This document shows, in pieces, positions 8,462 to 16,422 of a stretch of DNA of 64,000 bases. A model generated the notes under the pieces. That model worked only from the letters and a program-made list of their open reading frames with translations, was not told the DNA's origin and made no database searches. The position numbers and the translations under genes are program-made. The DNA is taken from positions 157,233 through 221,232 of the forward strand of contig CAWBIJ010000003.1 of the NCBI GenBank assembly GCA_963788975.1. The letters run 5' to 3'. The stretch's first letter is position 1, and every line of letters begins with the position of its first letter. This DNA comes from VRUE01 sp963788975 (lineage in GTDB: Bacteria > Actinomycetota > Thermoleophilia > Solirubrobacterales > 70-9).

Positions 8462-9099
8462 AAGCGACCGCCATCCTCCCGGTCAAGCGCTTCGCGACGG
8501 CGAAGCGGCGCCTCGCGACGGGAATCGACGAGGCGCGGCGGAAGGCGCTGGTCGCAGCGATGCTGGAGGACGTGCTCGAGGCGGTCGGTGCGGCGCGCAC
8601 GATCGAGCGCACGATCGTCGTCAGCGACGAGCCACGCGCAGCCGAGCTGGCTCGGAGCGTTGGGGCCGAGGTCGCTCCTGACCCTCCCAAGCATGGTCAC
8701 TCCGAGGCGGCGCTGGCGGGAATCGCCCGCGCCGAAACGCTCGGAGCCGAGCGCGTGATGCTGCTCCCGGGAGACTGCCCGCTGCTCGAGCCGCGCGAGC
8801 TCGACCGGGTGCTGACCGGCGTCCCGGAGCGCTACGTGGCGATCGTGCCCGACCGCCACGGCACCGGCACCAACGCCCTGGTCCTCTCGCCCCCGGATGC
8901 GATCCGGCCCGCCTTCGGCGAGGGCAGCTGCGCGCGCCACGTCGCTGCCGCCCGCGAGGCGGGCATCCCCTTCGCAGTCGAGGAGCTGCCCTCGCTCGCC
9001 CTCGACCTCGACACCCCGGCCGACCTGGTCGCCCTGACGCGGGAGCTGGCGGCGAGGCGAGGCCGGGCAAAGCGAACGGCGAAGGCGCTGGGGATATGA
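8458..9099 (+). CDS. cofC: phospholactate/PEP guanylyltransferase (F420 biosynthesis)
   Basis: A 213-residue MobA-like nucleotidyltransferase of the CofC/FbiD family. It starts with a TTG overlapping the cofD stop (TTGA). The N-terminal ILPVKRFATAKRRL binds GTP, LLPGDCPLL carries the metal-binding aspartate, and PDRHGTGTNALVL is a CofC signature. It makes the GDP-activated C3 acid that CofD uses. The length is normal. In actinobacteria the enzyme is called FbiD and acts on phosphoenolpyruvate, which is the expected substrate here. Confidence 0.92.
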   Translation: MKATAILPVKRFATAKRRLATGIDEARRKALVAAMLEDVLEAVGAARTIERTIVVSDEPRAAELARSVGAEVAPDPPKHGHSEAALAGIARAETLGAERVMLLPGDCPLLEPRELDRVLTGVPERYVAIVPDRHGTGTNALVLSPPDAIRPAFGEGSCARHVAAAREAGIPFAVEELPSLALDLDTPADLVALTRELAARRGRAKRTAKALGI

Positions 9100-9914
9100 G
9101 CGACGCTGGAGAGCTGAGGGTCCTGCCCGTGGCGGGCCTGCCGGAGTTCGCCGAGGGCATGCGGGTCGGCGAGGAGATCGCGCGATCAACGGAGCTGCGC
9201 GACGGGGACGTGGTCGTCGTCGCGCAGAAGATCGTCTCCAAGGCCGAGGGACGCGTTCGCCGCCTTTCCTCGGTGGAGGTCGGTGTGGAGGCGCGTCGCC
9301 TCGCCGCGGCACTGGGCAAGGAACCGGCGCTGATCGAGCTGATCCTCGCGGAGAGTCGTGAGGTGCTGCGCGCCGAGCGCGGCGTCCTGATCGTCGAGAC
9401 CCACCATGGCTTCGTCTGTGCCAACGCCGGCGTCGACACCTCCAACCTCCCCGAGCCGGGAACAGCGTGCCTTCTCCCCGAGGACCCCGACGCCTCTGCC
9501 CGCAAGCTCAGAGCCGAAATCACCGCTGCCACTGCTGGGGGGCCGGGAGCGGGACTCGCCGGACACTCTCCGTCCGCCGAGGCCCGCTCCCGGCCCTCGT
9601 CCACCGTCGCAGTGGTGATCGCCGACAGCTTTGGCCGCGCCTGGCGCCTGGGCCAGGTGGAGGTGGCGATCGGCTGCGCCGGGATCGCCCCGCTCGACGA
9701 TTGGCGCGGCCGTCGTGACACAGGCGGCCTCGAGCTAAGGGCAACCATGATTGCGGTCGCCGACCAGGTCGCGGCAGCCGCCGACCTAGTCCGCGAAAAG
9801 ACCAACCGGGCTCCCGTCGCGATCGTCCGCGGCTTCGACCGCTTCGTCACCCGCGATGACGGCCCCGGCGCCGCCGCCCTGCGCCGCCGCCGCGACGAGG
9901 ATCTATTCCGTTAG
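9096..9914 (+). CDS. cofE: coenzyme F420-0:L-glutamate ligase
   Basis: A 272-residue CofE domain starting 4 nt inside cofC (ATGA). It adds glutamates to F420-0 using GTP. Family motifs are QKIVSKAEGR, ETHHGFVCANAGVD, LPEDPD and VVIADSFGR followed by RLGQVEVAIG. It lacks the C-terminal nitroreductase-like half of mycobacterial FbiB, so it is the archaeal-style single-domain form. An extra segment at residues 149-167, between LRAEITAA and STVAVVIADSFG, is encoded by an in-frame hairpin and is absent from the family as I know it. Convergent with the next gene; the stops overlap. Confidence 0.92.
   Translation: MSDAGELRVLPVAGLPEFAEGMRVGEEIARSTELRDGDVVVVAQKIVSKAEGRVRRLSSVEVGVEARRLAAALGKEPALIELILAESREVLRAERGVLIVETHHGFVCANAGVDTSNLPEPGTACLLPEDPDASARKLRAEITAATAGGPGAGLAGHSPSAEARSRPSSTVAVVIADSFGRAWRLGQVEVAIGCAGIAPLDDWRGRRDTGGLELRATMIAVADQVAAAADLVREKTNRAPVAIVRGFDRFVTRDDGPGAAALRRRRDEDLFR
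9540..9596. repeat. in-frame hairpin insert in cofE
   Basis: A 57-bp imperfect palindrome. Arms 9540-9564 and 9572-9596 pair over 25 positions with two mismatches around a 7-nt loop; the outer 14 bp are perfect. Its length is divisible by three and it keeps the cofE frame, encoding a Gly/Ala/Ser/Arg-rich loop just before the conserved VVIADSFGR strand. Confidence 0.8.
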
Positions 9915-11041
9915 GGCTGGACGGACTCCAGCGTCGGGCCGAGCTTGGCTGCGTCGATGCGAATCTCGGAGGTTCCCGGAACCTGCTCGCCACTGCGGTG
10001 GAGGCCGACCTCGATCTGCGCGTAGCCGCTGCCGGGAACGATGATGCTGACCGCGTCGCGAGCGTCGACCAGCTCACCGTCGAGATACACCGAGTAGAAG
10101 CCGGCGTCCTGGCTGGATCCCCTGAAGTGGACGATCACGTCATGCCACGTCCACCACGTGACCGGCGCCAGGAAGCGGTCTCCCCCGACTGCCTCGCCAC
10201 TCGACCAGAGCCCGCGCTCGATGCCTTGCCCACCGACCACCGAATCCCATAGCTGCAGGCCGAAGGCCGGGCTCTCGCTCGCGTCGCTCTTGAGTCGCAG
10301 GATCGCGTTGTCGACGCCGGTCTCGCCGTAGGCCATCGTCTGGATGTAGAAGGAGAAGGCGAAGGCGTATTCGTCGCCCTCGTGGATCTGGATCACACCT
10401 TCCTCGCTTGGCCCCCCGTCACCGCCCAGGACCAGCTGCGAGCGAGACCGCGTGCCGGTCAGCCGAACCAAGCTGGACTTTTCGCCGTCGCGCACGATCC
10501 CGCCCACCAGCCTCGGCGTCACCTCGCTGGTCGCAGTGCTCCATCCGCTCATGCCGTTCTCGAAGTCGGCAACCAGATGCGGGCCCAGAGGCGCCGCCGG
10601 AGGTGCGGGCGTGGGCGGCACTGGCTCAGACAGCGGCGCGACCGGCGCGGTGGGCGGAGCCTGAGACTCAGGCGAGGGCGGCGCTGGGTGCGAGACGGGC
10701 CCGGCGACACTCACTGGACGGCCCCGTGAGATGGCTACGCCTGACACGAGCGTCGGCTCCTTGATTACCACCGGCTCGACCTCGGGAACCGATTTCCCGG
10801 CCGCACGAGGGGTCGAGCGAGCGCTCACGACAGCGGGCGAGACAGCCGATCGCCCAGGCGCCAAAGCGATCGCATCGTCCAGTCCTGCCTCTACCCCCGG
10901 CAAGGCCTGCAGCTGAGGGCCGACCGAGTCGGACTCCCACGGCCGCAGCGTGTCCAGCACCGCTGCGACGAGCAGCAGCGCCAAGGCAAGCAGCGAAAAC
11001 ACCGCGAGCCCCGATCTCTCCTCCCATATCGGTGAACGCAA
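9911..11041 (-). CDS. membrane-anchored polysaccharide-lyase-like protein
   Basis: A 376-residue protein. A short cytoplasmic N-terminus is followed by one membrane segment (about 11-30), then a Pro/Ala/Ser-rich linker to about residue 150, then a C-terminal jelly-roll domain of about 220 residues (from HLVADFENGMSGW). That domain resembles heparin-lyase-I/alginate-lyase-like proteins, with the strand pattern FSFYIQTM, LQLWDSVVGG, WWTWHDVIVHFRG and YLDGELVD. It probably binds or cleaves an extracellular polysaccharide; activity cannot be judged. The same fold recurs in the two proteins at 39892 and 41217. It is not functionally tied to the F420 genes beside it. Confidence 0.6.
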   Translation of the reverse strand: MRSPIWEERSGLAVFSLLALALLLVAAVLDTLRPWESDSVGPQLQALPGVEAGLDDAIALAPGRSAVSPAVVSARSTPRAAGKSVPEVEPVVIKEPTLVSGVAISRGRPVSVAGPVSHPAPPSPESQAPPTAPVAPLSEPVPPTPAPPAAPLGPHLVADFENGMSGWSTATSEVTPRLVGGIVRDGEKSSLVRLTGTRSRSQLVLGGDGGPSEEGVIQIHEGDEYAFAFSFYIQTMAYGETGVDNAILRLKSDASESPAFGLQLWDSVVGGQGIERGLWSSGEAVGGDRFLAPVTWWTWHDVIVHFRGSSQDAGFYSVYLDGELVDARDAVSIIVPGSGYAQIEVGLHRSGEQVPGTSEIRIDAAKLGPTLESVQP

Positions 11042-11079
11042 AGTTATGCGCGCACCATAGCGCTAGAACAATCGTCCAG

Positions 11080-13317
11080 CTAGTAGGTCTCGACGATTTC
11101 GTACAAGGTGGTGCGCTGAGCCGGGACGCGCCCACCGGCGCGGGCAGCCGCGATCAGCTGCTCCGGCTCTAGTCGCACGCCGTGCTGAGAGCCCGCCATC
11201 CGCGAGATGTTCTCCTCCATCAACGTGCCGCCGAGGTCGTTGACCCCCCAGCGCAACGCCTCGGTGGCGGCGTCGAGGCCCATCTTCACCCAACTCGCCT
11301 GCAGGTTGGGGATCGTCTTGCCCAGCGCCAAGCGGAAGGCGGCGGTGTGCTTGAGGTTCTCGTCTGCCGAGATCTCCTCGATTCCGTGGGTGCGGCCGAG
11401 CATCGTGTTGAAGGGGATAAAGCTGAGCGGGACGAACTCGGTGATCCCGCCGGTCCGCTCCTGCAGGGCGCGGACGACGCGCATATGCCGAGCCAGCTCG
11501 CGCGGCTCCTCGATGTGGCCGAACATCACCGTCGAGGTCGAACGCAGGCCGGCCCGATGCGAGGCCTCGATGATCTCGACCCAGCGATCGACCGGCAGCT
11601 TGTTCGGCGAGATGCGCTGGCGGACGCCGTCGTCGAGCACCTCAGCGGCGGTGCCGGGGGTCGAGCCGAGTCCGCACTCGATCAGGTACTCGAACACCTC
11701 CTCCGGCCCCTTGCCCGAGCGCTCGCACATGTAGTGGACCTCCATCGGCGAGTAGGCGTGCAGATGCAGCTGTGGGGCCACATCCTTGGCCAGCCGCAGC
11801 CACTTGCCGTACTCCTCCAGGGTCAGGTCGGGGTGGATGCCGCCCTGCATACAGATCTCGGTGGCGCCGAACTCGACCGCTTCCCGAATCCGTTCGGCGA
11901 AGTCCTCCTCGCTGACCTCGTAGGCGTCGGGCGAGCGTCGCCCCTGACCGAAGCCGCAGAAGGCGCAGCCGACCACGCAGATGTTGGTGAAGTTGATGTT
12001 GCGGTTGACGACGAAGGTGACCCGGTCGCCGGCCAGCTCCTGGCGAAGCTCATCAGCAGCAACCCGCATCTCCTCGATGACCTCAGGTCGTGCCTCGGCA
12101 AAAAGCGCTGTCAACTCGTCCTCGCTCAGCTCCTCCCCCTCGCGACCCTTGGCGATCGCTTCGGGTGCGAGCGCACCGTTGATCGACTCTTCCGAGCGCC
12201 GCCCCGACCCGCGCCGCGGAATGAAGCTCCAGTACTTCAGCTTCACCACATCGAGGACCCCCTGCTCCATCCACTCGGGGTCCATGTATTGCGGGTAGAC
12301 GCACAGTCGCTCTGTGAGCGCGAATCCCCGCGGCGCCAGCCCCTTCCTGACCTCATGGGGGCTTGGGAAAGCGTGCTCAGGAGAGATGTGGTCTCCGTTG
12401 GCAGATAGACCTCCCAGGTCGGTAGCCCCAGCTTCTACGAGCTCCGCCCACCAGTCGGACAGATTCGGCGGCACCTGGATGCCGACGTCCGGCATCAGCC
12501 GTTTGCACTCGGAGATCAGCCGCTTGATGTCCTCGATGCTGATGGGACTCGCCCAGGCTGGAAGGGGCAATGGGGACCCCTCCGAACGAGCCTCCCCAGC
12601 TGTTGCTCGGGCGGAGGGGTCCCCATTGCCCCCCCACCTTTGGCGTGCCGCATCATCAGCGATCTCAGCCACCTCTTGGCCGTAGTAGCGAGGGTGCGGG
12701 ACGAAGTTCTGCAGGATGACCTCTTGCAGGTGGCCGTAGCGCTCGTGGAGACGCGCCAGCGCTTCGAGCGATTCGACCCGCTCCTGCTCCGTCTCGCCGA
12801 TGCCGATCAGGATCCCGCTGGTGAAGGGGATTTTCAGCTCGCCCGCCGCCTCGATCGTGGCCAGCCTTTTGGTTGGGTGCTTGGTCGGGGAGCCCGCGTG
12901 GACGGTGTCCATCAGGTGCTCGGCGGTGGACTCCAGCATCAGGCCCTGGGAGGCGGTCACCTCGCGCAGGCGGGAGAGGTCGTCGCGGTCGAGGATGCCG
13001 ATGTTGGTGTGGGGCAGGATGCCTCGCTCCAGCGCCCGCTCGCAGGCCCAGACGACGTAGGAGGTGAAGTCGTCGTGGCCCCACTCGGCCAGCCGGGCCG
13101 CGACCTCGGCATTCACCTCCGGCCGCTCGCCGGTGAGGACGAGCAGCTCCTTAGCGTTGCGCCGCTCGGCCTCGTCGAGGCGACGTTCGACTGCCTCAGG
13201 CGAGTGAATGTGGGCGCGATGCGTGGCGAACGCGCAGTACTTGCAGTGGCACTGGCAGGTGCGCGAGAGGGAGAGCGTGTAGTTCCGCGAGAAGGTGATC
13301 CGGCGCACGACAGTCAC
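11080..13317 (-). CDS. fbiC: Fo synthase, fused CofG-CofH (FbiC type)
   Basis: A 745-residue bifunctional radical-SAM enzyme with a GTG start. It builds the Fo deazaflavin from tyrosine and the ribityl-diaminouracil precursor. The N-terminal CofG half has its cluster motif at C21, C25, C28 (CQCHCKYC). The C-terminal CofH half has CVVGCAFC near residue 446. Both halves carry the expected later signatures (SGILIGIGET, PPNL; STVMFGHIEEPRE, FNTMLG). Fusion is normal in actinobacteria, whereas archaea have separate genes. Between the halves, residues about 229-252 are encoded by a long in-frame hairpin. It is on the opposite strand to cofDCE and separated from them by one unrelated gene. Confidence 0.95.
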   Translation of the reverse strand: MTVVRRITFSRNYTLSLSRTCQCHCKYCAFATHRAHIHSPEAVERRLDEAERRNAKELLVLTGERPEVNAEVAARLAEWGHDDFTSYVVWACERALERGILPHTNIGILDRDDLSRLREVTASQGLMLESTAEHLMDTVHAGSPTKHPTKRLATIEAAGELKIPFTSGILIGIGETEQERVESLEALARLHERYGHLQEVILQNFVPHPRYYGQEVAEIADDAARQRWGGNGDPSARATAGEARSEGSPLPLPAWASPISIEDIKRLISECKRLMPDVGIQVPPNLSDWWAELVEAGATDLGGLSANGDHISPEHAFPSPHEVRKGLAPRGFALTERLCVYPQYMDPEWMEQGVLDVVKLKYWSFIPRRGSGRRSEESINGALAPEAIAKGREGEELSEDELTALFAEARPEVIEEMRVAADELRQELAGDRVTFVVNRNINFTNICVVGCAFCGFGQGRRSPDAYEVSEEDFAERIREAVEFGATEICMQGGIHPDLTLEEYGKWLRLAKDVAPQLHLHAYSPMEVHYMCERSGKGPEEVFEYLIECGLGSTPGTAAEVLDDGVRQRISPNKLPVDRWVEIIEASHRAGLRSTSTVMFGHIEEPRELARHMRVVRALQERTGGITEFVPLSFIPFNTMLGRTHGIEEISADENLKHTAAFRLALGKTIPNLQASWVKMGLDAATEALRWGVNDLGGTLMEENISRMAGSQHGVRLEPEQLIAAARAGGRVPAQRTTLYEIVETY
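12564..12632. repeat. in-frame hairpin insert in the fbiC gene
   Basis: A 69-bp palindrome. Arms 12564-12584 and 12612-12632 are 21 bp of perfect complement. Pairing resumes for 5 bp after a 2-nt mismatch, leaving a 13-nt loop. The length is a multiple of three and the reading frame is kept. It encodes a Gly/Ser/Pro/Arg-rich stretch in the CofG half between the NFVPHP strand and the QVPPNL strand, where other FbiC proteins are shorter. Confidence 0.85.
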
Positions 13318-13339
13318 TCTAGTGCGGGGCTAGAAACAG

Positions 13340-13374
13340 GCGAGCCGCCGGGGCGTGCAGTCCCGGCGGCTCGC
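13340..13374 (-). terminator. hairpin after the aquaporin gene
   Basis: A 13-bp perfect stem (13340-13352 with 13362-13374) with a 9-nt loop, located between the stop of the aquaporin gene and the start of the Fo synthase gene on the same strand. On the minus strand it is followed by a short T-rich run, so it fits an intrinsic terminator separating the two units. Confidence 0.65.
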
Positions 13375-13388
13375 GAAGCTGCGGAAGC

Positions 13389-14165
13389 TCAGGAAGCGGC
13401 GCCGGGGCTTCTGCCGGTACCAGCGGTCGGCGAGGCCGTGGGCTTGACCCGCTCTGGCGGCTCCGTCGGCGCCGGTCCACCCGGCTCGAGCACGAACTTG
13501 AAGACGCCGACGGCAGCAAGGGCGCCGACGATCGGGCCGACGATGTAGGGCCAGACCCCGCCCCACTCGTTGCCGACCAGCGCCGGGCCGAACCAGCGCG
13601 CCGGGTTGAAGGAGCCGCCGTCGAGCGGCCCGCCGACCATGACGATGAAGCCCAGCGTGATGCCGATAGCGAGCGGCGCCCAGTCCTTGACGCTCTTTTT
13701 CGAGAAGACCGCGGCGAGAATCACCAGGACGAGACAGAAGGTGCCGATCGCCTCGATGATCATCCCCTGAAAGTCGCCGCCGAGCAGGCCGCTGACCTGC
13801 GCCGCGCCGTAGTTGGTGGCGCGCCCCTCGTCGAGCAGCAGGCCCTTGCAGAGCAGTGCGCCGAGCACGCCGCCGGAGAGCTGGGCGAGCATGTAGATCA
13901 GTGCGTCCATTGACGAGATCCGCCTGATCGCGAGCACCGCGAGCGTCACTGCGGGGTTGAAGTGGCCGCCGCTGGCGATGCCGAACATCACGATCAACCC
14001 GAACAGCAGGAAAGCGTGAACGAGGCCAATGACGGCGAAGTCCGATCCGAACTGTGCCTGTTCGCCGGTCGAGACGAACAGCACGACGACGCTGGTGATG
14101 AAGAACACCAGCAGGAAGGTGCCGATCAGCTCGGCAAGGTAAGCCGGAAGTCCTCTTTGCTGCAC
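13389..14165 (-). CDS. aquaporin / MIP-family channel
   Basis: A 258-residue membrane channel with six hydrophobic helices and both NPA boxes (HFNPAVT near residue 70, SFNPARW near 188). It begins AELIGTFLLVFF, typical of the family. The pore passes water or small neutral solutes such as glycerol. The C-terminal 30 residues are a Pro/Thr-rich tail. Translation starts at a GTG with a strong AGGAGGAA 3 nt upstream. It is divergent from the lipoprotein gene at 14246 and isolated by a terminator, so it is probably monocistronic. Confidence 0.9.
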   Translation of the reverse strand: MQQRGLPAYLAELIGTFLLVFFITSVVVLFVSTGEQAQFGSDFAVIGLVHAFLLFGLIVMFGIASGGHFNPAVTLAVLAIRRISSMDALIYMLAQLSGGVLGALLCKGLLLDEGRATNYGAAQVSGLLGGDFQGMIIEAIGTFCLVLVILAAVFSKKSVKDWAPLAIGITLGFIVMVGGPLDGGSFNPARWFGPALVGNEWGGVWPYIVGPIVGALAAVGVFKFVLEPGGPAPTEPPERVKPTASPTAGTGRSPGAAS

Positions 14166-14245
14166 GCTTTCCTCCTAGTTCCCAGGTTGCGGTTTCGCGC
14201 GCGGCAGTCTACTCACATCGACCGAGCCAATAAGGTCTCCCCCGC

Positions 14246-15202
14246 ATGAAATGGGGTACCGCGCTGCTGGCGGTCGCCCTGCTGCTGGCCGGCGCAAGCG
14301 GCTGCGGCGGGAGCGACGCAGAACCGGGCGCGCCTAGCGGCGCGACGCTGGTGCTCGATTTCACCCCCAACGCGGTTCACTCGGGGATCTACGCAGCGCG
14401 GGAGCGGGGCTTCTACGCCGACGCGAGGATTGACCTGAACGTACGCCAGCCGGGCGAATCGACCGACGCGCCGAAGCTACTCGAGGCGGGGCGAGCCGAG
14501 CTCGCGATCCTCGACATCCACGACCTCGGGATCGCCCGCGAGCGCGGCCTGGACCTGGTCGGCGTGATGCCCTTGGTGCAACGCCCGCTGGCTGCGGTGC
14601 TCGCTCGCGGCGATGGCCCGGTGCGCCGCCCGCGTGACCTCGAGGGCGGCACTGTCGGCGTGACCGGACTGCCCTCCGACGAAGCCGTGGTCGACTCCGA
14701 GGTGAGCGCCGACGGCGGCGACCCGGGCCGCGTGCGCCGGGTCACGATCGGATTCAGCGCAGTCGCCTCTCTCGCAGCCGGCCGAGTGGACGCCGCCACG
14801 GGATTCTGGAACGCGGAGGGGGTGGCGCTGCGACGCCAGGGCATCCCGACCCGGGTCTTCAGGGTCGACCGCTACGGCGCCCCGCCCTACCCCGAGCTGG
14901 TACTAGCCACCTCGCGCCATACCCTGGAGCGCGACCCCGAGCTGATTGAGTCAATAGTCAATGCGACCGCACGTGGCTACACCTTCGCGGTCCAAGAGCC
15001 TCAGCAGGCTCTCGACGGCCTGCTAGCCGCGGCTCCGACCCTCGATCGAGCCGAACAGGCGGCTCAGCTCCGTGTCCTCAGGCCTCTCTTGCACCCCGCA
15101 CCTTTCAACTCCGCGGTGCTGCGCAAGTGGGCAGCGTGGGACCTCCAGCACGGGATCCTCGAGCGTCCGCTCGATATCGAAGCGGCCTTCCAACTGGGCT
15201 GA
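14246..15202 (+). CDS. NMT1/THI5-like substrate-binding lipoprotein
   Basis: A 318-residue periplasmic-binding-type protein with a lipoprotein signal: a hydrophobic stretch, then a lipobox ending ASGC with the lipidated cysteine near residue 20. The mature part opens LVLDFTPNAVHSGIYAARERGFY, the usual start of NMT1/ThiY-like proteins that bind pyrimidine precursors of thiamine or related compounds for ABC uptake. No permease or ATPase gene adjoins it, and I see no TPP riboswitch in the 80 bp upstream. The ligand is therefore open: it could be a thiamine precursor, an alkylsulfonate or a nitrate-type ligand. Confidence 0.82.
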   Translation: MKWGTALLAVALLLAGASGCGGSDAEPGAPSGATLVLDFTPNAVHSGIYAARERGFYADARIDLNVRQPGESTDAPKLLEAGRAELAILDIHDLGIARERGLDLVGVMPLVQRPLAAVLARGDGPVRRPRDLEGGTVGVTGLPSDEAVVDSEVSADGGDPGRVRRVTIGFSAVASLAAGRVDAATGFWNAEGVALRRQGIPTRVFRVDRYGAPPYPELVLATSRHTLERDPELIESIVNATARGYTFAVQEPQQALDGLLAAAPTLDRAEQAAQLRVLRPLLHPAPFNSAVLRKWAAWDLQHGILERPLDIEAAFQLG

Positions 15203-15205
15203 TGG

Positions 15206-15272
15206 GAGGGACTGATGTCTCTCTGATGGAGACTTAGCCGAAGGGCCTCCAGCAGAGGGACATCAGTCCCTC
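15206..15272. terminator. long hairpin between convergent genes
   Basis: Arms 15206-15231 and 15247-15272 pair over 26 positions with two mismatches around a 15-nt loop. The hairpin begins 3 nt after the lipoprotein stop, and the stop codon of the opposing gene (15263-15265) lies inside its right arm. The position suggests a bidirectional terminator; the sequence is unlike a classic U-tailed one. Confidence 0.65.
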
Positions 15273-15592
15273 TCCCCCACCAGCCGTTCGACCAGCTGCG
15301 GCAGTTCACGCGCCATCCGAGATCGCGGCACGACCAGATCGACCCCCGCCGCCTCAGCGGCCTCGCGGGTCTCGACCTGCACGTGCGAGTAGTAACCGAG
15401 CACCGGAACTCCGAGCCCCACCAACGCCTCCGGGCTCTCGGCATCCAGGTCAGCGACGACGAGCTCGACACCATCGAGCGGGGGCCCCTGAATCGAGGGT
15501 GAGAGCGTCACCTCGTGGCCAGCGGCCCTCAGCGTCTCCTCAACCTTGCTGCCCAGCAGCAGGTCCGAAGCTACGGCGACGACGCGCGCCAC
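15263..15592 (-). CDS. response-regulator-receiver-like protein
   Basis: A 109-residue protein with a GTG start. It has a CheY-like outline: VVAVASDLLLGSKVEETLRAAG at the N-terminus, the strand LVVADLDAE with a possible phospho-acceptor aspartate, then VPVLGYYSH and VDLVVPRS. The usual final lysine strand is altered (VPRSRM in place of KP), so phosphorylation control is doubtful and it may be a degenerate receiver. It overlaps the stop of the upstream 120-residue gene by one base and is co-transcribed with it. Confidence 0.65.
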   Translation of the reverse strand: MARVVAVASDLLLGSKVEETLRAAGHEVTLSPSIQGPPLDGVELVVADLDAESPEALVGLGVPVLGYYSHVQVETREAAEAAGVDLVVPRSRMARELPQLVERLVGERD

Positions 15593-15954
15593 TAAATCGA
15601 GCGGCGCTGGCGGAACTCTTCGCGGACGCTCTCCGGCCGGCCCCACATCTGCACGACCTCGGCGCGGCCCTCGCGCACCTCGCGCACCTGCATCTCGCCG
15701 GCGACGCCTTCACCGTCGAGCTTCGACAGCACGCCCTTCACCGTCTCCGCCGCCGCCGCATGCCCAAAGCTGTGGGCGACGAGCAGTCGCCAGTGCCAGT
15801 CCGCCTCCGAGTAAGGCTGGGCGTTGACCTGGCTCAGCGCGACCGCCGCGTCGACGTAGCGGCTCTCGTCTTCGATCCGCAGGTCGACCTCCAGGTCGGT
15901 CCAATCCGGCGGCAGCGAGTCGAGCACCTGCTGGAAGTCGTCGGTCAGAGCCAC
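15592..15954 (-). CDS. conserved hypothetical protein
   Basis: A 120-residue acidic protein with a GTG start. I do not recognise a domain. It has a helical pattern with a central DWHWRLLVAHSFGHAAAAETV segment and a C-terminal EEFRQRRSI. There is no signal peptide or membrane segment, so it is presumably cytosolic. It lies 9 nt downstream of the DtxR-type regulator gene and overlaps the receiver-like gene, so it may belong to the metal operon's transcript. Confidence 0.6.
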   Translation of the reverse strand: MALTDDFQQVLDSLPPDWTDLEVDLRIEDESRYVDAAVALSQVNAQPYSEADWHWRLLVAHSFGHAAAAETVKGVLSKLDGEGVAGEMQVREVREGRAEVVQMWGRPESVREEFRQRRSI

Positions 15955-15963
15955 GAGGGCAGC

Positions 15964-16422
15964 CTAGCCGCTGGGCGGACGCAGGTCGGGACCCGGGATC
16001 GGGGTGCCATGGGGGTCGTGACTGGGTTCGCCGAGCTTGGCGGCGATCAGCAGCTCCAGCTCCTCGGATATGTAGTGCTCGAGCACCTCGGCCTCGGCGT
16101 GGACGCGGTCGTCAGGCATACCCAGCGCCTCGGAGAGGTAGGCCTCGATCAAGCGGTGGTGGCGGATCACCTCGAGCGCAACCTTCTCCCCCGCGGGGGT
16201 CAGGATGACGCCCTTGTAGGGAAGGTAGTCGGCAAGCCCCAGGTCGTCGAGCCGCTTCAGCATCGAGGTCGCTGTCGCAGGCGTCACCCCGAGCCGCTCA
16301 GCCAACTCGCCGTTCGTCACCGGCCCGTCCCGCTCCAACCCGACGGCATAGATCGCCTTCGCGTAGTCCTCGATCGCCTCCGTCCCTGCAGCCCCTCGAA
16401 CGTTCTCGCTCCGCCCGCCCAT
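15964..16422 (-). CDS. DtxR/MntR-family metal-dependent repressor
   Basis: A 152-residue regulator. The N-terminal winged helix reads AIEDYAKAIYAVGLE, then VTNGELAERLGVTPATATSMLKRL, the DtxR-family recognition region. VILTPAGEKVALEVIRHHRLIEAYL leads into the metal-binding and dimer domain with HAEAEVLEHYISEEL. It lacks the SH3-like third domain of full DtxR/IdeR, as MntR and short archaeal forms do. The family represses metal transport genes when loaded with Fe2+ or Mn2+. Its ATG overlaps the ZIP gene stop by one base (TGATG), so it is the third gene of the oxidase-ZIP operon and likely controls it. Confidence 0.88.
   Translation of the reverse strand: MGGRSENVRGAAGTEAIEDYAKAIYAVGLERDGPVTNGELAERLGVTPATATSMLKRLDDLGLADYLPYKGVILTPAGEKVALEVIRHHRLIEAYLSEALGMPDDRVHAEAEVLEHYISEELELLIAAKLGEPSHDPHGTPIPGPDLRPPSG

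Noticed and set aside
14166..14245. Thiamine (TPP) riboswitch before the NMT1-like lipoprotein
   Set aside because: The 80-bp gap has none of the conserved TPP core sequences and is too short for the full fold.
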